From assembly GCF_001422645.1 (NCBI RefSeq), contig NZ_LMLR01000015.1, positions 1,104 through 65,103 of the forward strand: DNA of 64,000 nucleotides. Direction: 5' to 3'. Source of the stretch: Arthrobacter sp. Leaf69 (GTDB lineage Bacteria > Actinomycetota > Actinomycetes > Actinomycetales > Micrococcaceae). Position numbers and translations under genes: made by a program. Under the pieces are notes generated by a model. The model was given only the letters and a program-made list of their open reading frames with translations. It made no database searches and had not been told where the DNA came from. This document shows, one piece after another, positions 35,198 to 44,300 of the stretch (positions are counted from its first letter, which is position 1; every line of letters begins with the position of its first letter).

Positions 35198-36948
35198 CCG
35201 GCGCCGGACTCCGGGGCCTCCGGCGCCGCCCGCATCCCGGGCAGTTCGTCCGTGTACTGCAGGGCAATCCAGAGCTCGGCCCGGGCCTGCGCGTGATTGA
35301 AATCCAGGTCCAGCAATTCCGCGAGAGTGCCGATCTGCCGGCGGATGCTGTTGCGGTGCAGGCCGGTGGCTTTGGCCGTGGCATCCCAGCTGCCGTTCGC
35401 GCCGAGCCAGGCACGGAGGATGCCGAGCAGGGCGTCCCGCCGTTCCGGTGCCAGCGCCAGCACGGGCGCCAGCAGCCGGGCGGTCAGCATGGCGCCGGCC
35501 TCCTTGCCGAGCAGCCCGGCCACGGACCACGTCACGTCATCAACCCGCACGCTGCGTCCGGTGGTCCCGACGCGGCCGCGAAGGGACCAGGCCCGCTGGT
35601 AGGCCTCCGCCAGACCGGAGAGCTCGGTGGCGCTCCCGACCACCAAGCGCCAGCCGAGCCGTTCCGCGGCGGCCAGCAGGGCGTCGTCGACCTTCAGCCG
35701 GGTGATGGTGGCAAAGCCGAAGTCGGTGATCTCCACCAGCTTGGTATCAAACATCCGGCGCCACTCCAGCAGCTCCCGCACGGGACTCTCGCCGGAGCGG
35801 CCGGCGCGGCCCGGTGCGGCGGCGGCGCCTGCCGGGACCGCGGTGGCTGCGGCGGCTGCCGGGGCGTCCGGCGCCCCTGCAGCCTGCGGGCGGATGCCCA
35901 GCACCACGCGCAGCTGGCCGGACCGGGTGGAGGAGACGCTCTGCGCCAGCAGGTCCTTGAGTCCGTTGAGTTGGCGGGTGCCTCCGGACGCCACGCTGTC
36001 CGGATGCAGCAGCAGCGCGGTGGCCAGCTGGCTGGGGGCCAGTGAGCCGCTGGTGCGCTGGCGCACCAGCAGTTCCAGCAGCCCGACGGCGGTGGAGACG
36101 ACGCTGTTCTGGGCGGGGGTCAGCGGGGCGTCGGTGCCCAGGACCAGGGCGCCCAGGTTGGCGTCCCGGGTGCTGCGCAGGGGATACCCGAAGACCAGCG
36201 CCGAACCTGCCGTGCCAAACGAGTCCAGCTCCACCCGCGGGCCGCTGCCGGACAGCAGCCTTGCCAGCAGGGGCGCCAGCGCTGCCGCATCCGCGCCGGG
36301 CGTGGCGGGGGCTCCGGCTGCGCCGGCGGTTCCGCGGGCGCGCACCCGTCCGTCCGCGCCCACCAGGACTGCCCAGACCGGAACCCGCTGTACGAGGGCG
36401 GCCAGGAGCTCGTGCTCCGGCCGCGCCGACAACACTGCACGCATCAGCTGCCGGTTCGTGTCCGCGAGCTGCCGGAACGTCGCGGCGTTGTCCGATTCCA
36501 GCAACTGGGAGAACTCCAGGCCGACGGCGGCGAAGGGAACGGTTTTCGGGACGGCCACGAGGGTCAGGTTGTGGCGCCGGCAGGCCTGCACCACAGAATT
36601 GGGTACCGCGTCGAAGTACGGTTCCAGGCCGAAGCCCAGGGCGGAGACGCGCGCACGGACCAGCCGCCGCACGTAGGCGTCCACAAATTCTTCGGCGCCG
36701 CCCCCGCCCAGAAACGGCAGGCCGGCGGTGAGCAGGAACTCGCCGTCGAGCAAGTATGGGGTGGGATCCTCCAGCTCGCTCGGCTCCACCCAGCGCAGCC
36801 GTTCCGCCCCGTTGCCGCCGTCGTGCAGAACCGACAGGTCCGGCGGCAGCTGGCGCAGGAACTGCGCCAGGGTGACGAAACCCAGCCGCTCGGCGTCGTC
36901 AGCAGCCACGGCCGCCACGGGCGCCCGGGGCCGGGAGCTGCGGTGCAT
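35176..36948 (-). CDS. PucR-family transcriptional regulator
   Basis: A 590-aa regulator. Residues about 20-150 form the PucR N-terminal purine-catabolism-type domain (LLDGEFLLTAGLPF, VVQACRRHNLTLVAVP), the middle is a GGDEF-like linker region with a long Ala-rich insert, and the C-terminus carries the PucR helix-turn-helix (about 505-565; SWDATAKATGLHRNSIRRQIGT). PucR proteins activate amine, purine or amino-acid degradation genes. It is divergent from the APC permease gene with 109 bases between the starts, and probably controls it. Confidence 0.9.
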   Translation of the reverse strand: MHRSSRPRAPVAAVAADDAERLGFVTLAQFLRQLPPDLSVLHDGGNGAERLRWVEPSELEDPTPYLLDGEFLLTAGLPFLGGGGAEEFVDAYVRRLVRARVSALGFGLEPYFDAVPNSVVQACRRHNLTLVAVPKTVPFAAVGLEFSQLLESDNAATFRQLADTNRQLMRAVLSARPEHELLAALVQRVPVWAVLVGADGRVRARGTAGAAGAPATPGADAAALAPLLARLLSGSGPRVELDSFGTAGSALVFGYPLRSTRDANLGALVLGTDAPLTPAQNSVVSTAVGLLELLVRQRTSGSLAPSQLATALLLHPDSVASGGTRQLNGLKDLLAQSVSSTRSGQLRVVLGIRPQAAGAPDAPAAAAATAVPAGAAAAPGRAGRSGESPVRELLEWRRMFDTKLVEITDFGFATITRLKVDDALLAAAERLGWRLVVGSATELSGLAEAYQRAWSLRGRVGTTGRSVRVDDVTWSVAGLLGKEAGAMLTARLLAPVLALAPERRDALLGILRAWLGANGSWDATAKATGLHRNSIRRQIGTLAELLDLDFNHAQARAELWIALQYTDELPGMRAAPEAPESGAGQPPQER

Positions 36949-36989
36949 TAAGTCTCATGACTGAAGACTACAGGTCATTTTGCACAACC

Positions 36990-37005
36990 GTGAGAGCTGG
37001 CTCAC
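36990..37005 (+). promoter_or_regulatory. Candidate operator between the PucR and permease genes
   Basis: GTGAG-n6-CTCAC (36990-36994 and 37001-37005) is a dyad in the short divergent promoter region. It is a candidate PucR site on position alone. Confidence 0.4.
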
Positions 37006-37057
37006 AAGCCTAGGCTGGACGCGGGGAAAGACCACTACTGAAGAACGGACGTCAACG

Positions 37058-38593
37058 ATGACTGTGCCAACTCTTATGGGAGAACGGCCACCGGTCACCA
37101 CGGGCCGTCCCGGACTGACCGCGCAACTGCTTCGCCGCAAGCCGATCGGGCAACTCGTCAGCGAAGCCGAAACCGGCCACGGCGGCACGCGGCTGGTCCG
37201 CAGCTTCGGCGTGCTGCAGCTGACGATGATCAGCGTCGGTGCCACGCTCGGCACCGGTATCCTGGTCATCCTGGGTGAATCCGTGCCGCTGGCGGGCCCG
37301 GCCATCTGGATCTCCTTCGCGATCGCCGGGGTCGCTGCGCTGCTCTCCGCCGTCTCCTACGCCGAAATGGCCGGAATGGTGCCCGCGGCAGGGTCGAGCT
37401 ACTCCTACACGTACGCGACCATGGGCGAAGGCATGGCCTGGATCTGCGGCTGGTGCCTGGTGCTCGAATACGCCGTCTCCGTCGCCGCCGTCGCCGTCGG
37501 GGCCGGCCAATATGTCAACGAAGCCCTCGCAGTCTTCGGCCTGGCGCTGCCGGACGCAATCTCGCAGCCGCCCGGGGACGGCGGCGTGCTGAACGTGCCG
37601 GCGATCGTGATCGTGGTCCTGGCCACGGCGCTGCTGGTCCGCGGCGCCAGGGAAAGCGCCTGGATCAACACGGCCATTGTGGTGATCAAGGTCGGCATCC
37701 TGGTGTTCTTCTGCGCCGTGGCCTTCACCGCGTTCAACGCCGCACACTTCGAACCGCTGCTGCCGATGGGAGCAGCCGGCGTCTCCGCCGCGGCCTCCCG
37801 GGTGTTCTTCTCCTACATCGGGTTCGATGCAGCCTCCACGGCCGGCGAGGAAGCCCGCAATCCGAAGCGCGACCTGCCCCGGGCCATCCTGCTTTCGATG
37901 CTGATCGTCACCACCATCTACGTGCTCGTCGCGGTCGCCGCGATCGGCGCGCGGCCCTGGGGCTGGTTCGACGGCACCGAAGCCGCCCTCGTGAAGATCC
38001 TGGAAGAGACCACCGGGCAGCCCTGGATTGCGCTGGTGTTCGCCGTCGGGGCCGTGCTGGCCATCGCCAGCATCGTGCTGACGGTCCTCTACGGCCAGAC
38101 CCGCATCCTGCTGTCGATGTCACGGGACGGCATGGTGCCCAGAATCTTCGGCCGCGTCTCGCCCCGCACCGGCACTCCGGTGGCCGGGACCCTGATTGTG
38201 GGCACCGCCGTCGCCCTCACCGCGGGCCTCGTCCCGCTCGGTGCGCTGGCGGATGCCACCAGCATCGGCACGCTCTTCGCCTTCGCCCTGGTCAACGTCG
38301 CCGTCATCTACCTGCGGCGCCACCGGCCCGAACTCACGCGAAGCTTCCGCGTCCCGCTGTTTCCGCTGACCCCCATCCTGGGAGCCGCCATGTGCGGCTA
38401 CCTCATGCTCAACCTGGGCGCCGACACGTGGGTGGTCTTTGGACTGTGGATGCTGGTGGGACTGGCCGTCTACTTCGGCTACGGCCGCAGGCACTCCAGG
38501 GTAGCGGCGCTCAGCCACGAGGAATACCGTGAATTATCCGCCGCAGCCCCGTCCGACCCCACACCCGAACCGATGAAAGCACACCACTCATGA
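37058..38593 (+). CDS. APC-superfamily amino acid permease
   Basis: A 511-aa permease with about 12 hydrophobic segments. GVLQLTMISVGATLGTGILVI carries the consensus helix 1 of the APC family, FFSYIGFDAASTAGEEARNPKRDLP is the helix 6-7 loop signature, and GQTRILLSMSRDGMVP follows helix 8. It resembles cationic amino-acid transporters (CAT). Downstream, the flavin oxidase overlaps it by four bases (ATGA), so transport and oxidation are coupled; the cargo is probably the oxidase substrate. Confidence 0.92.
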   Translation: MTVPTLMGERPPVTTGRPGLTAQLLRRKPIGQLVSEAETGHGGTRLVRSFGVLQLTMISVGATLGTGILVILGESVPLAGPAIWISFAIAGVAALLSAVSYAEMAGMVPAAGSSYSYTYATMGEGMAWICGWCLVLEYAVSVAAVAVGAGQYVNEALAVFGLALPDAISQPPGDGGVLNVPAIVIVVLATALLVRGARESAWINTAIVVIKVGILVFFCAVAFTAFNAAHFEPLLPMGAAGVSAAASRVFFSYIGFDAASTAGEEARNPKRDLPRAILLSMLIVTTIYVLVAVAAIGARPWGWFDGTEAALVKILEETTGQPWIALVFAVGAVLAIASIVLTVLYGQTRILLSMSRDGMVPRIFGRVSPRTGTPVAGTLIVGTAVALTAGLVPLGALADATSIGTLFAFALVNVAVIYLRRHRPELTRSFRVPLFPLTPILGAAMCGYLMLNLGADTWVVFGLWMLVGLAVYFGYGRRHSRVAALSHEEYRELSAAAPSDPTPEPMKAHHS

Positions 38594-40293
38594 CAACCGC
38601 CACAGAATTCCCGGCCCCCGGACCGGCAGCGCCCGGCTCCGGCGACCGGGCCCCGATCACCATGCTGAATCCCGACTTCCCGTTCAGCTACGACCACTAC
38701 CTGGCCCACCCGGACGGCCTGGGCACCGTCCCGGCCGGGCTGCACGGAACCGAAGTTGCCGTGGTCGGCGCAGGGCTCTCCGGACTGGTGGCGGCCCACG
38801 AGCTGATGAAACTGGGCCTGCGCCCGGTCCTCTACGAGGCGGACCAGATCGGCGGCCGGCTGCGGACCGCGAGCTTCCCCTCCGCCGCCGGCGTGGTCGC
38901 CGACCTCGGCGGGATGCGCTTCCCGGTGTCGGGCAAGGCGTTCTACCACTACGTCGAGCTGCTCGGTCTGGAAACCCAGGAGTTCCCGAACCCGCTGGCG
39001 GCGGCGACCTCCAGCACGGTGATCGAGCTCGCCGGGCAGAGGCACTACGCCCGCACCCCGGCGGACCTCCCGCCGTTCTTCCGGGAAGTCGCCGAGGCCT
39101 GGAAGGCCGCCGTCAACGACGGCGCCAAGTTCACCGAGATGCAGGACGCCATCCGCGCGCGGGACACCGCCCGGATCAAGGAGCTGTGGAACGGGCTGCT
39201 TCCCCTGCTGGATGAACAGACCTTCTACGGCTTCATCGCCGGCAGCGACTCGTTCAAGCAAGCCGGTTTCGCGCACCGCGAGGCGTTCGGCCAGGTGGGC
39301 TTCGGCACAGGCGGCTGGGACACGGACTTCCCCAACTCCATCCTCGAGATCCTGCGCGTCGTCTACACCGACGCCGACGACGCGCACCGGCTCATTGCCG
39401 GCGGGGCGCAACGGCTCCCGGAGGCACTCTGGCAGCACGCGCCGTCGGGCATGGCCCACTGGCCCGAGGGGACGTCGCTGGCGTCGCTGCACGCCGGTGC
39501 CCCGCGCGGCGCCGTGGACCGGATCGCCCGGGACGGCAGCGGCGACTTCCGCATCAGGGAGCGGTGGGGCCGCGAGGCTGCCTATCCGGCCGTGATCACC
39601 ACCTGCCAGTCATGGCTGCTGTCGACACGGATCCACACCGAGGAAACCCTGTTCCCGGCAGAGCTGTGGACCGCGATCGAACGCTCCCACTACATGCAGT
39701 CGTCCAAGACCTTCGTGATGGTCGACCGGCCCTTCTGGAAGGACATCGATCCCGCGACGGGCCGCGAGGTCATGTCCATGACGCTGACCGACCGGCTGAA
39801 CCGTGCCACGTACCTGCTGGACAACGGGCCGGACCAGCCCGCCGTCATCCTGCTCTCCTACACCTGGAACGACGACGCGCTGAAATGGCTGGCCCTGGAC
39901 GCGGACCAGCGGGTGGAGCTGATGCTGCACTCGCTCGAGCAGATCTACCCGGGCGTGGACATCGCCGGCCACATCGTCGGCCAGCCCATCACCGTCTCGT
40001 GGGAAGCGGACCCCAACTTCATGGGGGCCTTCAAGGCCAACCTGCCGGGACACTACCGCTACCAGCAGCGCCTCTTCAGCCACTTCAAGCAGGACCGGCT
40101 CCCGGAGGAGCAGCGCGGGATCTTCCTGGCCGGCGACGACGTGTCGTTCACCGCCGGGTGGGCCGAGGGCGCGGTGACCACCGGACTGAACGCGGTCTGG
40201 GGCGTCGTCAACCACCTGGGCGGGGCCTCGGCGGCCGGGAACCCGGGGCCGGGCGATGTGCTGGACGAACTGGGCCCGATCTCGCTGGACTGA
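38590..40293 (+). CDS. Flavin amino-acid oxidase/monooxygenase (DavB/IaaM-like)
   Basis: A 567-aa FAD enzyme. The N-terminus has EVAVVGAGLSGLVAAHELMKLG (about 53-75) and YEADQIGGRLRT, and the protein continues with ADLGGMRFP, FGQVGFGTGGWDTDFPNS and the C-terminal flavin contact GIFLAGDDVSFTAGWAEGAV. The segments match the tryptophan 2-monooxygenase/lysine 2-monooxygenase branch of the amine oxidase family, which yields an amide and CO2. With the nitrilase-type amidase nearby a DavB-DavA-like route is likely; lysine, arginine and tryptophan are all possible substrates. Confidence 0.85.
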   Translation: MTTATEFPAPGPAAPGSGDRAPITMLNPDFPFSYDHYLAHPDGLGTVPAGLHGTEVAVVGAGLSGLVAAHELMKLGLRPVLYEADQIGGRLRTASFPSAAGVVADLGGMRFPVSGKAFYHYVELLGLETQEFPNPLAAATSSTVIELAGQRHYARTPADLPPFFREVAEAWKAAVNDGAKFTEMQDAIRARDTARIKELWNGLLPLLDEQTFYGFIAGSDSFKQAGFAHREAFGQVGFGTGGWDTDFPNSILEILRVVYTDADDAHRLIAGGAQRLPEALWQHAPSGMAHWPEGTSLASLHAGAPRGAVDRIARDGSGDFRIRERWGREAAYPAVITTCQSWLLSTRIHTEETLFPAELWTAIERSHYMQSSKTFVMVDRPFWKDIDPATGREVMSMTLTDRLNRATYLLDNGPDQPAVILLSYTWNDDALKWLALDADQRVELMLHSLEQIYPGVDIAGHIVGQPITVSWEADPNFMGAFKANLPGHYRYQQRLFSHFKQDRLPEEQRGIFLAGDDVSFTAGWAEGAVTTGLNAVWGVVNHLGGASAAGNPGPGDVLDELGPISLD

Positions 40294-40307
40294 GTCTCCC
40301 AGCGTGC

Positions 40308-40826
40308 TTAGCCGTGCAGGTCGCGGTGCGCCCGGGCCAGCTCCCGGTAGTGCGCCGCGTTCTGCTGCACCCCGGCGAATTCCTCGTCGCTCAGCTCGCG
40401 CCGGACCTTGGCCGGCACGCCGGCCACCAGCGAGCGGGGCGGGACTACGGTTCCTTCCAGGACCACGGCGCCGGCCGCGACGAGCGACCCGGCGCCGATC
40501 ACGGCACCGTTGAGGATGGTGGCGCTCATGCCGATCAGGCAGTCGTCCTCGACCGTGCAGCCGTGCACCACGGCGCTGTGCCCGACGCTGACCCGGGCGC
40601 CGACGGTGCAGGGGAAGCCGGGGTCCGCGTGCAGCACCACGTTGTCCTGCAGGTTGGTGCCGGCCCCCACGGTGATCGCGGCGGTGTCGGCCCGGACGGA
40701 GACGCCGTAGAAGGCGCTGGAGTCCTCGGCGAGGGTGGCCTTGCCGATCACCGAGGCGCTCGGTGCGATGAAGGCGGATTCGTGAACGGCCGGGGTGTCC
40801 CCGGCGAAAGCGTAAATGGGAGCCAT
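40308..40826 (-). CDS. Gamma-carbonic-anhydrase-like hexapeptide protein
   Basis: A 172-aa left-handed beta-helix protein. Hexapeptide repeats run from about 15 to 140 (SAFIAPSASVIGKATLAED, VRADTAAITVGAGTNLQDNVVLH, VSVGHSAVVHGCTVEDDCLIGM, VLEGTVVPP), and metal-binding histidines are seen at LHADPG, GHSAVVHG. The family (YrdA/PaaY-like) may have carbonic anhydrase or thioesterase activity. A TAGGCT hexamer lies six bases before the ATG. It ends convergently, 14 bases from the flavin oxidase stop. Confidence 0.88.
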   Translation of the reverse strand: MAPIYAFAGDTPAVHESAFIAPSASVIGKATLAEDSSAFYGVSVRADTAAITVGAGTNLQDNVVLHADPGFPCTVGARVSVGHSAVVHGCTVEDDCLIGMSATILNGAVIGAGSLVAAGAVVLEGTVVPPRSLVAGVPAKVRRELSDEEFAGVQQNAAHYRELARAHRDLHG

Positions 40827-40853
40827 GCCTCCAGCCTAGGACACGCCCCCGGC

Positions 40854-40917
40854 CCGTTGCGCTATCACTTGTGGTGGTTCTCCGGGCTGAGAACCACCAG
40901 AAGTGATGGGTCAACGG
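40854..40917. repeat. 64-bp palindromic element, copy 1
   Basis: Terminal CCGTTG (40854-40859) and CAACGG (40912-40917) bracket a long stem: ATCACTT-n-TGGTGGTTCTC (40864-40882) pairs with GAGAACCACCA-n-AAGTGAT (40889-40907), loop CGGGCT. It lies between the hexapeptide-protein gene and a small truncated gene; a related copy begins at 41272. Confidence 0.85.
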
Positions 40918-40982
40918 GGGTTGAACCGTGCCCGGAGCTGAGTAGGATCGGGCCATCAAATGCGCCGTCCGGGAGGTGGTCC

Positions 40983-41258
40983 GTGGTGACCGAGAACGTG
41001 TTCCTGCGAACGATGCGGCGGCTGGAGAACGCGGACCGCCTTGACCCGGCCGTCCGGGTTGCGGACCGCGCCACCCGGCGCGTCGGCGTCGTCCATGCCG
41101 CCGCCAACCTCGCCGCCACGCTCATCTTCCTGGCGTCCTGGGCCGCGCGGACCCGGGACCGGCACGGGTTGGGCGTGGGACTGGCCCGCGCAGGCGGAGC
41201 CCTGCTGATCATCGGCGGTTTCCTGGGCGGGTACATGGGCCGTGCGCGCCGCCCCTGA
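40983..41258 (+). CDS. Truncated DUF2231-like small membrane protein
   Basis: A 91-aa frame with GTG start after GGAGGTGGTCC. The first half (FLRTMRRLENADRLDPAVRVADRA) resembles the N-terminus of DUF2231 proteins, and the second (VVHAAANLAATLIFLASWAAR, then LARAGGALLIIGGFLGGYMG) resembles their later membrane helices and the GGYLGG motif. The usual middle, with the HPLHP region and a helix pair, and the C-terminus are missing, so it could be a degraded remnant or a reduced protein. It lies exactly between two related palindromic elements. Confidence 0.5.
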   Translation: MVTENVFLRTMRRLENADRLDPAVRVADRATRRVGVVHAAANLAATLIFLASWAARTRDRHGLGVGLARAGGALLIIGGFLGGYMGRARRP

Positions 41259-41271
41259 GCCCGTCCACCCA

Positions 41272-41336
41272 CCGTTGAGCTATCACTTTTGGTCCCTTCC
41301 GGGCCCTCAGAACGACAACTACTGATAGGTCAGCGG
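41272..41336. repeat. 65-bp palindromic element, copy 2 (degenerate)
   Basis: It starts CCGTTGAGCTATCACTT and ends GGTCAGCGG, like the element at 40854, and keeps TATCA/TGATA pairing, but its middle stem is eroded. Orientation and length agree with copy 1. It ends four bases before the methyltransferase stop. Confidence 0.75.
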
Positions 41337-41340
41337 GGGG

Positions 41341-41766
41341 TTAGGCGGGGGAGCGCAGGACTGTGAAGCCCGGTCCCTGGCCTGGTCCCTGTTCCGCAGA
41401 ACCCGGCTCCGGGAGCACGACGGCGATCGGGGCGCCGGGCGCCGCCACCCGCTCGAGTTCGCGGACGACGTCGCCCCATTCCTCCGGCGGCAGGCCGGCC
41501 AAGGCGTCAACCGCCCATACGGATGGGAAGGCCGAATCGGCGAACGGCAACGACGGGGGGCCGGCCACCGAGGCTTCCAGCCCGTGGGCCCGGGCGGAAT
41601 GGATGTGCTCCTCGGACCGGTCGACGCCGGTGAAATGGATGCCGGAGCGCACAAAGCGCAACCCGTCCTCGCCCTGGCCGCAGTCAAGGCCCAGCACACC
41701 GTTGCGGCCCTCGGATTTGAGCAGGGCCACAAATTCCGAGAGCGGGTCTTCCGGGGAAAGTGCCAT
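41341..41766 (-). CDS. Class I SAM-dependent methyltransferase (small)
   Basis: A 141-aa protein resembling the methyltransferase-11 fold: VLGLDCGQGEDGLRFVRSG is the SAM-binding motif I, GVDRSEEHIHSARAHGL motif II, and SVWAVDALAGLPPEEW the post-motif region. Methyltransferases of this kind usually have 180-250 residues, so it is short and may be a minimal or partial one. ATG at 41766 with TAGGGGT upstream. Substrate unknown. Confidence 0.75.
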   Translation of the reverse strand: MALSPEDPLSEFVALLKSEGRNGVLGLDCGQGEDGLRFVRSGIHFTGVDRSEEHIHSARAHGLEASVAGPPSLPFADSAFPSVWAVDALAGLPPEEWGDVVRELERVAAPGAPIAVVLPEPGSAEQGPGQGPGFTVLRSPA

Positions 41767-41806
41767 ACCCCTATTCAATGACCAGCGTCAGGTGAATACA
41801 ACAGGG

Positions 41807-42667
41807 TCAGTTGAATACAACCGTCCGGTTTCCGTCGAGGAGGACCCGGTGCTCGGCATGCCACTGCACCGCCTGGGCCAGCGTGCGTCCCTCCACGTCG
41901 CGGCCCATCTGGACGAACTGCTCGGCCGTCCGCCGGTGGTCCACGCGGATGACTTCCTGCTCGATGATGGGGCCCTCATCCAGGGCCGCGGTCACGTAAT
42001 GCGCGGTGGCGCCGATGAGCTTCACACCGCGGGCGTGCGCCTGGTGGTAGGGCTTGGCCCCCTTGAACGACGGCAGGAAGGAGTGGTGGATGTTGATGGC
42101 CTTGCCGGTCAGCTCCTGGCACAGGTCGTCGGAGATGATCTGCATGTAGCGGGCCAGGACCGTGAGCTCGACGTCGTGCTCGGCCATGAGTGCCCGGAGC
42201 TGGTCCTCGGCCTGGACTTTGGTTTCCGGGGTGACCGGGATGTGGTGGAAGGGGATGCCGTAGAACTCGGCCAGGCCCGCCAGGTCGCGGTGGTTGGACA
42301 CGATGGCCGGGATCTCGATCGGCAGCGTGCCGGAGCGCTGCAGGAACAGCAGGTCGTTGAGGCAGTGCGCCGACGTGCTGGCCATCAGCAGGGTGCGGAC
42401 CTTCCTGCCGGCCGGGTTGAGGCTCCACTGCATGCCGAACGCCTGGGCCACGGGCTCCAGGGCGGCCTGCAGCTCCAGCTGGGAGGCCGCCGTCGTGGCC
42501 TCGACGCGCATGAAGAAGGTGCCGGTGCTCTGGCTGCCGTACTGCTGTGAGTCGGTAATGTTGCACCCCGCGACGAGCAGGGCGCCGGCGACGGCGTGCA
42601 CGATTCCGGGGCGGTCCGGGCAGGAGAGGGTGAGGATATAGGAAGCAGTCAGCTGGTGGTCAGTCAC
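41807..42667 (-). CDS. purU: Formyltetrahydrofolate deformylase
   Basis: A 286-aa enzyme that hydrolyses 10-formyl-THF to THF and formate, balancing the one-carbon pool. An N-terminal ACT-type domain (about 8-85; LTLSCPDRPGIVHAVAGALL) is followed by a GART-like formyl-hydrolase domain (about 95-286) with NHRDLAGLAEFYGIPFHHIP, INIHHSFLPSFKGAKPYHQA (catalytic His) and DEGPIIEQEVIRVDH. The GTG start at 42667 has no ribosome site; TAGGCT ends seven bases before it, a leaderless arrangement. It is divergent from the glyA-folD leader. Confidence 0.95.
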   Translation of the reverse strand: MTDHQLTASYILTLSCPDRPGIVHAVAGALLVAGCNITDSQQYGSQSTGTFFMRVEATTAASQLELQAALEPVAQAFGMQWSLNPAGRKVRTLLMASTSAHCLNDLLFLQRSGTLPIEIPAIVSNHRDLAGLAEFYGIPFHHIPVTPETKVQAEDQLRALMAEHDVELTVLARYMQIISDDLCQELTGKAINIHHSFLPSFKGAKPYHQAHARGVKLIGATAHYVTAALDEGPIIEQEVIRVDHRRTAEQFVQMGRDVEGRTLAQAVQWHAEHRVLLDGNRTVVFN

Positions 42668-42734
42668 GGAGGATAGCCTACCCGCGGCGGCGCAGGGGCA
42701 GTGCGCAGGCTGTGGCCGGGAGCCCGGCCTGGGG

Positions 42735-42740
42735 TAGGCT
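42735..42740 (+). promoter_or_regulatory. Probable -10 of the glyA-folD operon
   Basis: TAGGCT, same as the -10 of purU on the other strand. Transcription would start near 42747, where the ZTP riboswitch begins. No good -35 is seen. Confidence 0.45.
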
Positions 42741-42743
42741 GGA

Positions 42744-42822
42744 AGGGTCGCAACTGGCGTTGGGTGGCTAACCACCAGGGAGCGGCAATCACGAAGACCA
42801 CGGATCGTACGCCTGGGCCGAG
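42744..42822 (+). ncRNA. ZTP (pfl) riboswitch
   Basis: The conserved pfl sequence is present in order: AGGGTCG-CAACTGGCG, a GGTGGCTAACCACC stem-loop, AGGGAGCGGC and, after a variable linker, CGCCTGGGCC. The 3' block pairs back to form the pseudoknot known in this class, which senses ZMP/ZTP and signals 10-formyl-THF shortage. It is about 170 bases before the glyA start. A later hairpin (ACGGG-n-GTGCC..GGCAC-n-CCCGT near 42879-42907) may be the expression platform. Confidence 0.92.
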
Positions 42823-42994
42823 GGTCATGTTTTCCGGTCGGGAGCACCTGCTGCCGGTCCGCGTCGGTACCCCGCATACGGGTGCCGGTCCCTTGGCACG
42901 TCCCGTCTTCCGGGGCCGTAATCTAGGGGCGCCGCCGCGGACGAGCCGGTAACCTGACCTTAAGCAGTGCCCGTTGCCTAGCCAGGAGTTCCCC

Positions 42995-44296
42995 GTGACC
43001 ACCTCTCTTAGCCTTTCGTCAGCCGCCGTGAGCAACCAGCCGCTGGCCGACCTCGATCCCGAAATCGCCGCCGTCCTTGCCCAGGAGCTGGGCCGCCAGC
43101 GCGGCACCCTGGAAATGATCGCCTCCGAGAACTTCGCCCCGCGCGCTGTAATGGAAGCCCAGGGCTCGGTCCTGACCAACAAGTACGCCGAGGGCTACCC
43201 CGGCCGCCGCTACTACGGCGGCTGCGAATACGTGGACATCGCCGAGCAGCTGGCGATCGACCGCGTGAAGGAGCTGTTCGGCGCCGAATACGCCAACGTC
43301 CAGCCGCACTCCGGCGCCCAGGCCAACGCCGCGGCCCTGTCCGCGATGATCAAGCCGGGCGAGAAGATCCTCGGCCTGTCCCTGGCCCACGGCGGGCACC
43401 TGACCCACGGCATGAAGCTGAACTTCTCCGGCAAGCTCTACGACGTTGCCGCCTACCAGGTCGAGGAAGGCAACTTCCGCATCGACATGGACAAGCTCCG
43501 CGAGCAGGCCATCGCCGAAAAGCCCCAGGTGATCATCGCCGGCTGGTCCGCCTACCCGCGCCACCTGGACTTCGCCGCGTTCCGCTCCATCGCCGACGAG
43601 GTCGGCGCCCTGCTCTGGACGGACATGGCGCACTTCGCCGGCCTCGTGGCCGCCGGACTGCACCCCAGCCCGGTCCCGCACTCCGACGTCGTTACCTCCA
43701 CGGTGCACAAGACCCTTGCGGGGCCCCGCTCCGGCGTGATCCTGGCCAAGCAGGAGTGGGCCAAGAAGATCAACTCCAACGTCTTCCCGGGCCAGCAGGG
43801 CGGGCCGCTGATGCACGTCATCGCCGCCAAGGCCGTGGCGTTCAAGATCGCCGGTACGGAGGAATTCAAGGAGCGCCAGGAGCGCGTCCTGGAAGGCGCC
43901 CGGATCATCGCCGACCGCCTGAACCAGGCCGATGTGTCCGACGCCGGCGTGTCCGTCCTCACCGGCGGCACCGACGTGCACCTGGTCCTGGTGGACCTGC
44001 GCAACTCGCAGCTCGATGGCCAGCAGGCCGAAGACCTCCTGCACTCGGTGGGCATCACGGTCAACCGCAACGCCGTCCCGTTCGACCCTCGCCCGCCGAT
44101 GGTCACCTCGGGCCTGCGCATCGGCACCCCCGCCCTGGCCACCCGGGGCTTCGGCGCCGAGGAGTTCACCGAGGTCGCGGAGATTATCGCCACAGCGCTG
44201 AAGGCCGGCTCCGCCACGGACGTGGAGGCGCTCCAGTCCCGTGTGGACAAGCTCGCCGCCGACTTCCCGCTGTACCCGCAGCACGAGCAGTGGTAA
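42995..44296 (+). CDS. glyA: Serine hydroxymethyltransferase
   Basis: A 433-aa PLP enzyme interconverting serine and glycine while charging THF to 5,10-methylene-THF. [35 protein letters not shown] and the PLP lysine in [16 protein letters not shown] are diagnostic. A GTG start at 42995 follows AGGAGTTCCCC; a GTG 32 bases later (SNQPL) is an alternative. It heads the glyA-folD operon and is probably controlled by the ZTP riboswitch. Confidence 0.97.
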   Translation: MTTSLSLSSAAVSNQPLADLDPEIAAVLAQELGRQRGTLEMIASENFAPRAVMEAQGSVLTNKYAEGYPGRRYYGGCEYVDIAEQLAIDRVKELFGAEYANVQPHSGAQANAAALSAMIKPGEKILGLSLAHGGHLTHGMKLNFSGKLYDVAAYQVEEGNFRIDMDKLREQAIAEKPQVIIAGWSAYPRHLDFAAFRSIADEVGALLWTDMAHFAGLVAAGLHPSPVPHSDVVTSTVHKTLAGPRSGVILAKQEWAKKINSNVFPGQQGGPLMHVIAAKAVAFKIAGTEEFKERQERVLEGARIIADRLNQADVSDAGVSVLTGGTDVHLVLVDLRNSQLDGQQAEDLLHSVGITVNRNAVPFDPRPPMVTSGLRIGTPALATRGFGAEEFTEVAEIIATALKAGSATDVEALQSRVDKLAADFPLYPQHEQW

Positions 44297-44300
44297 GCGG

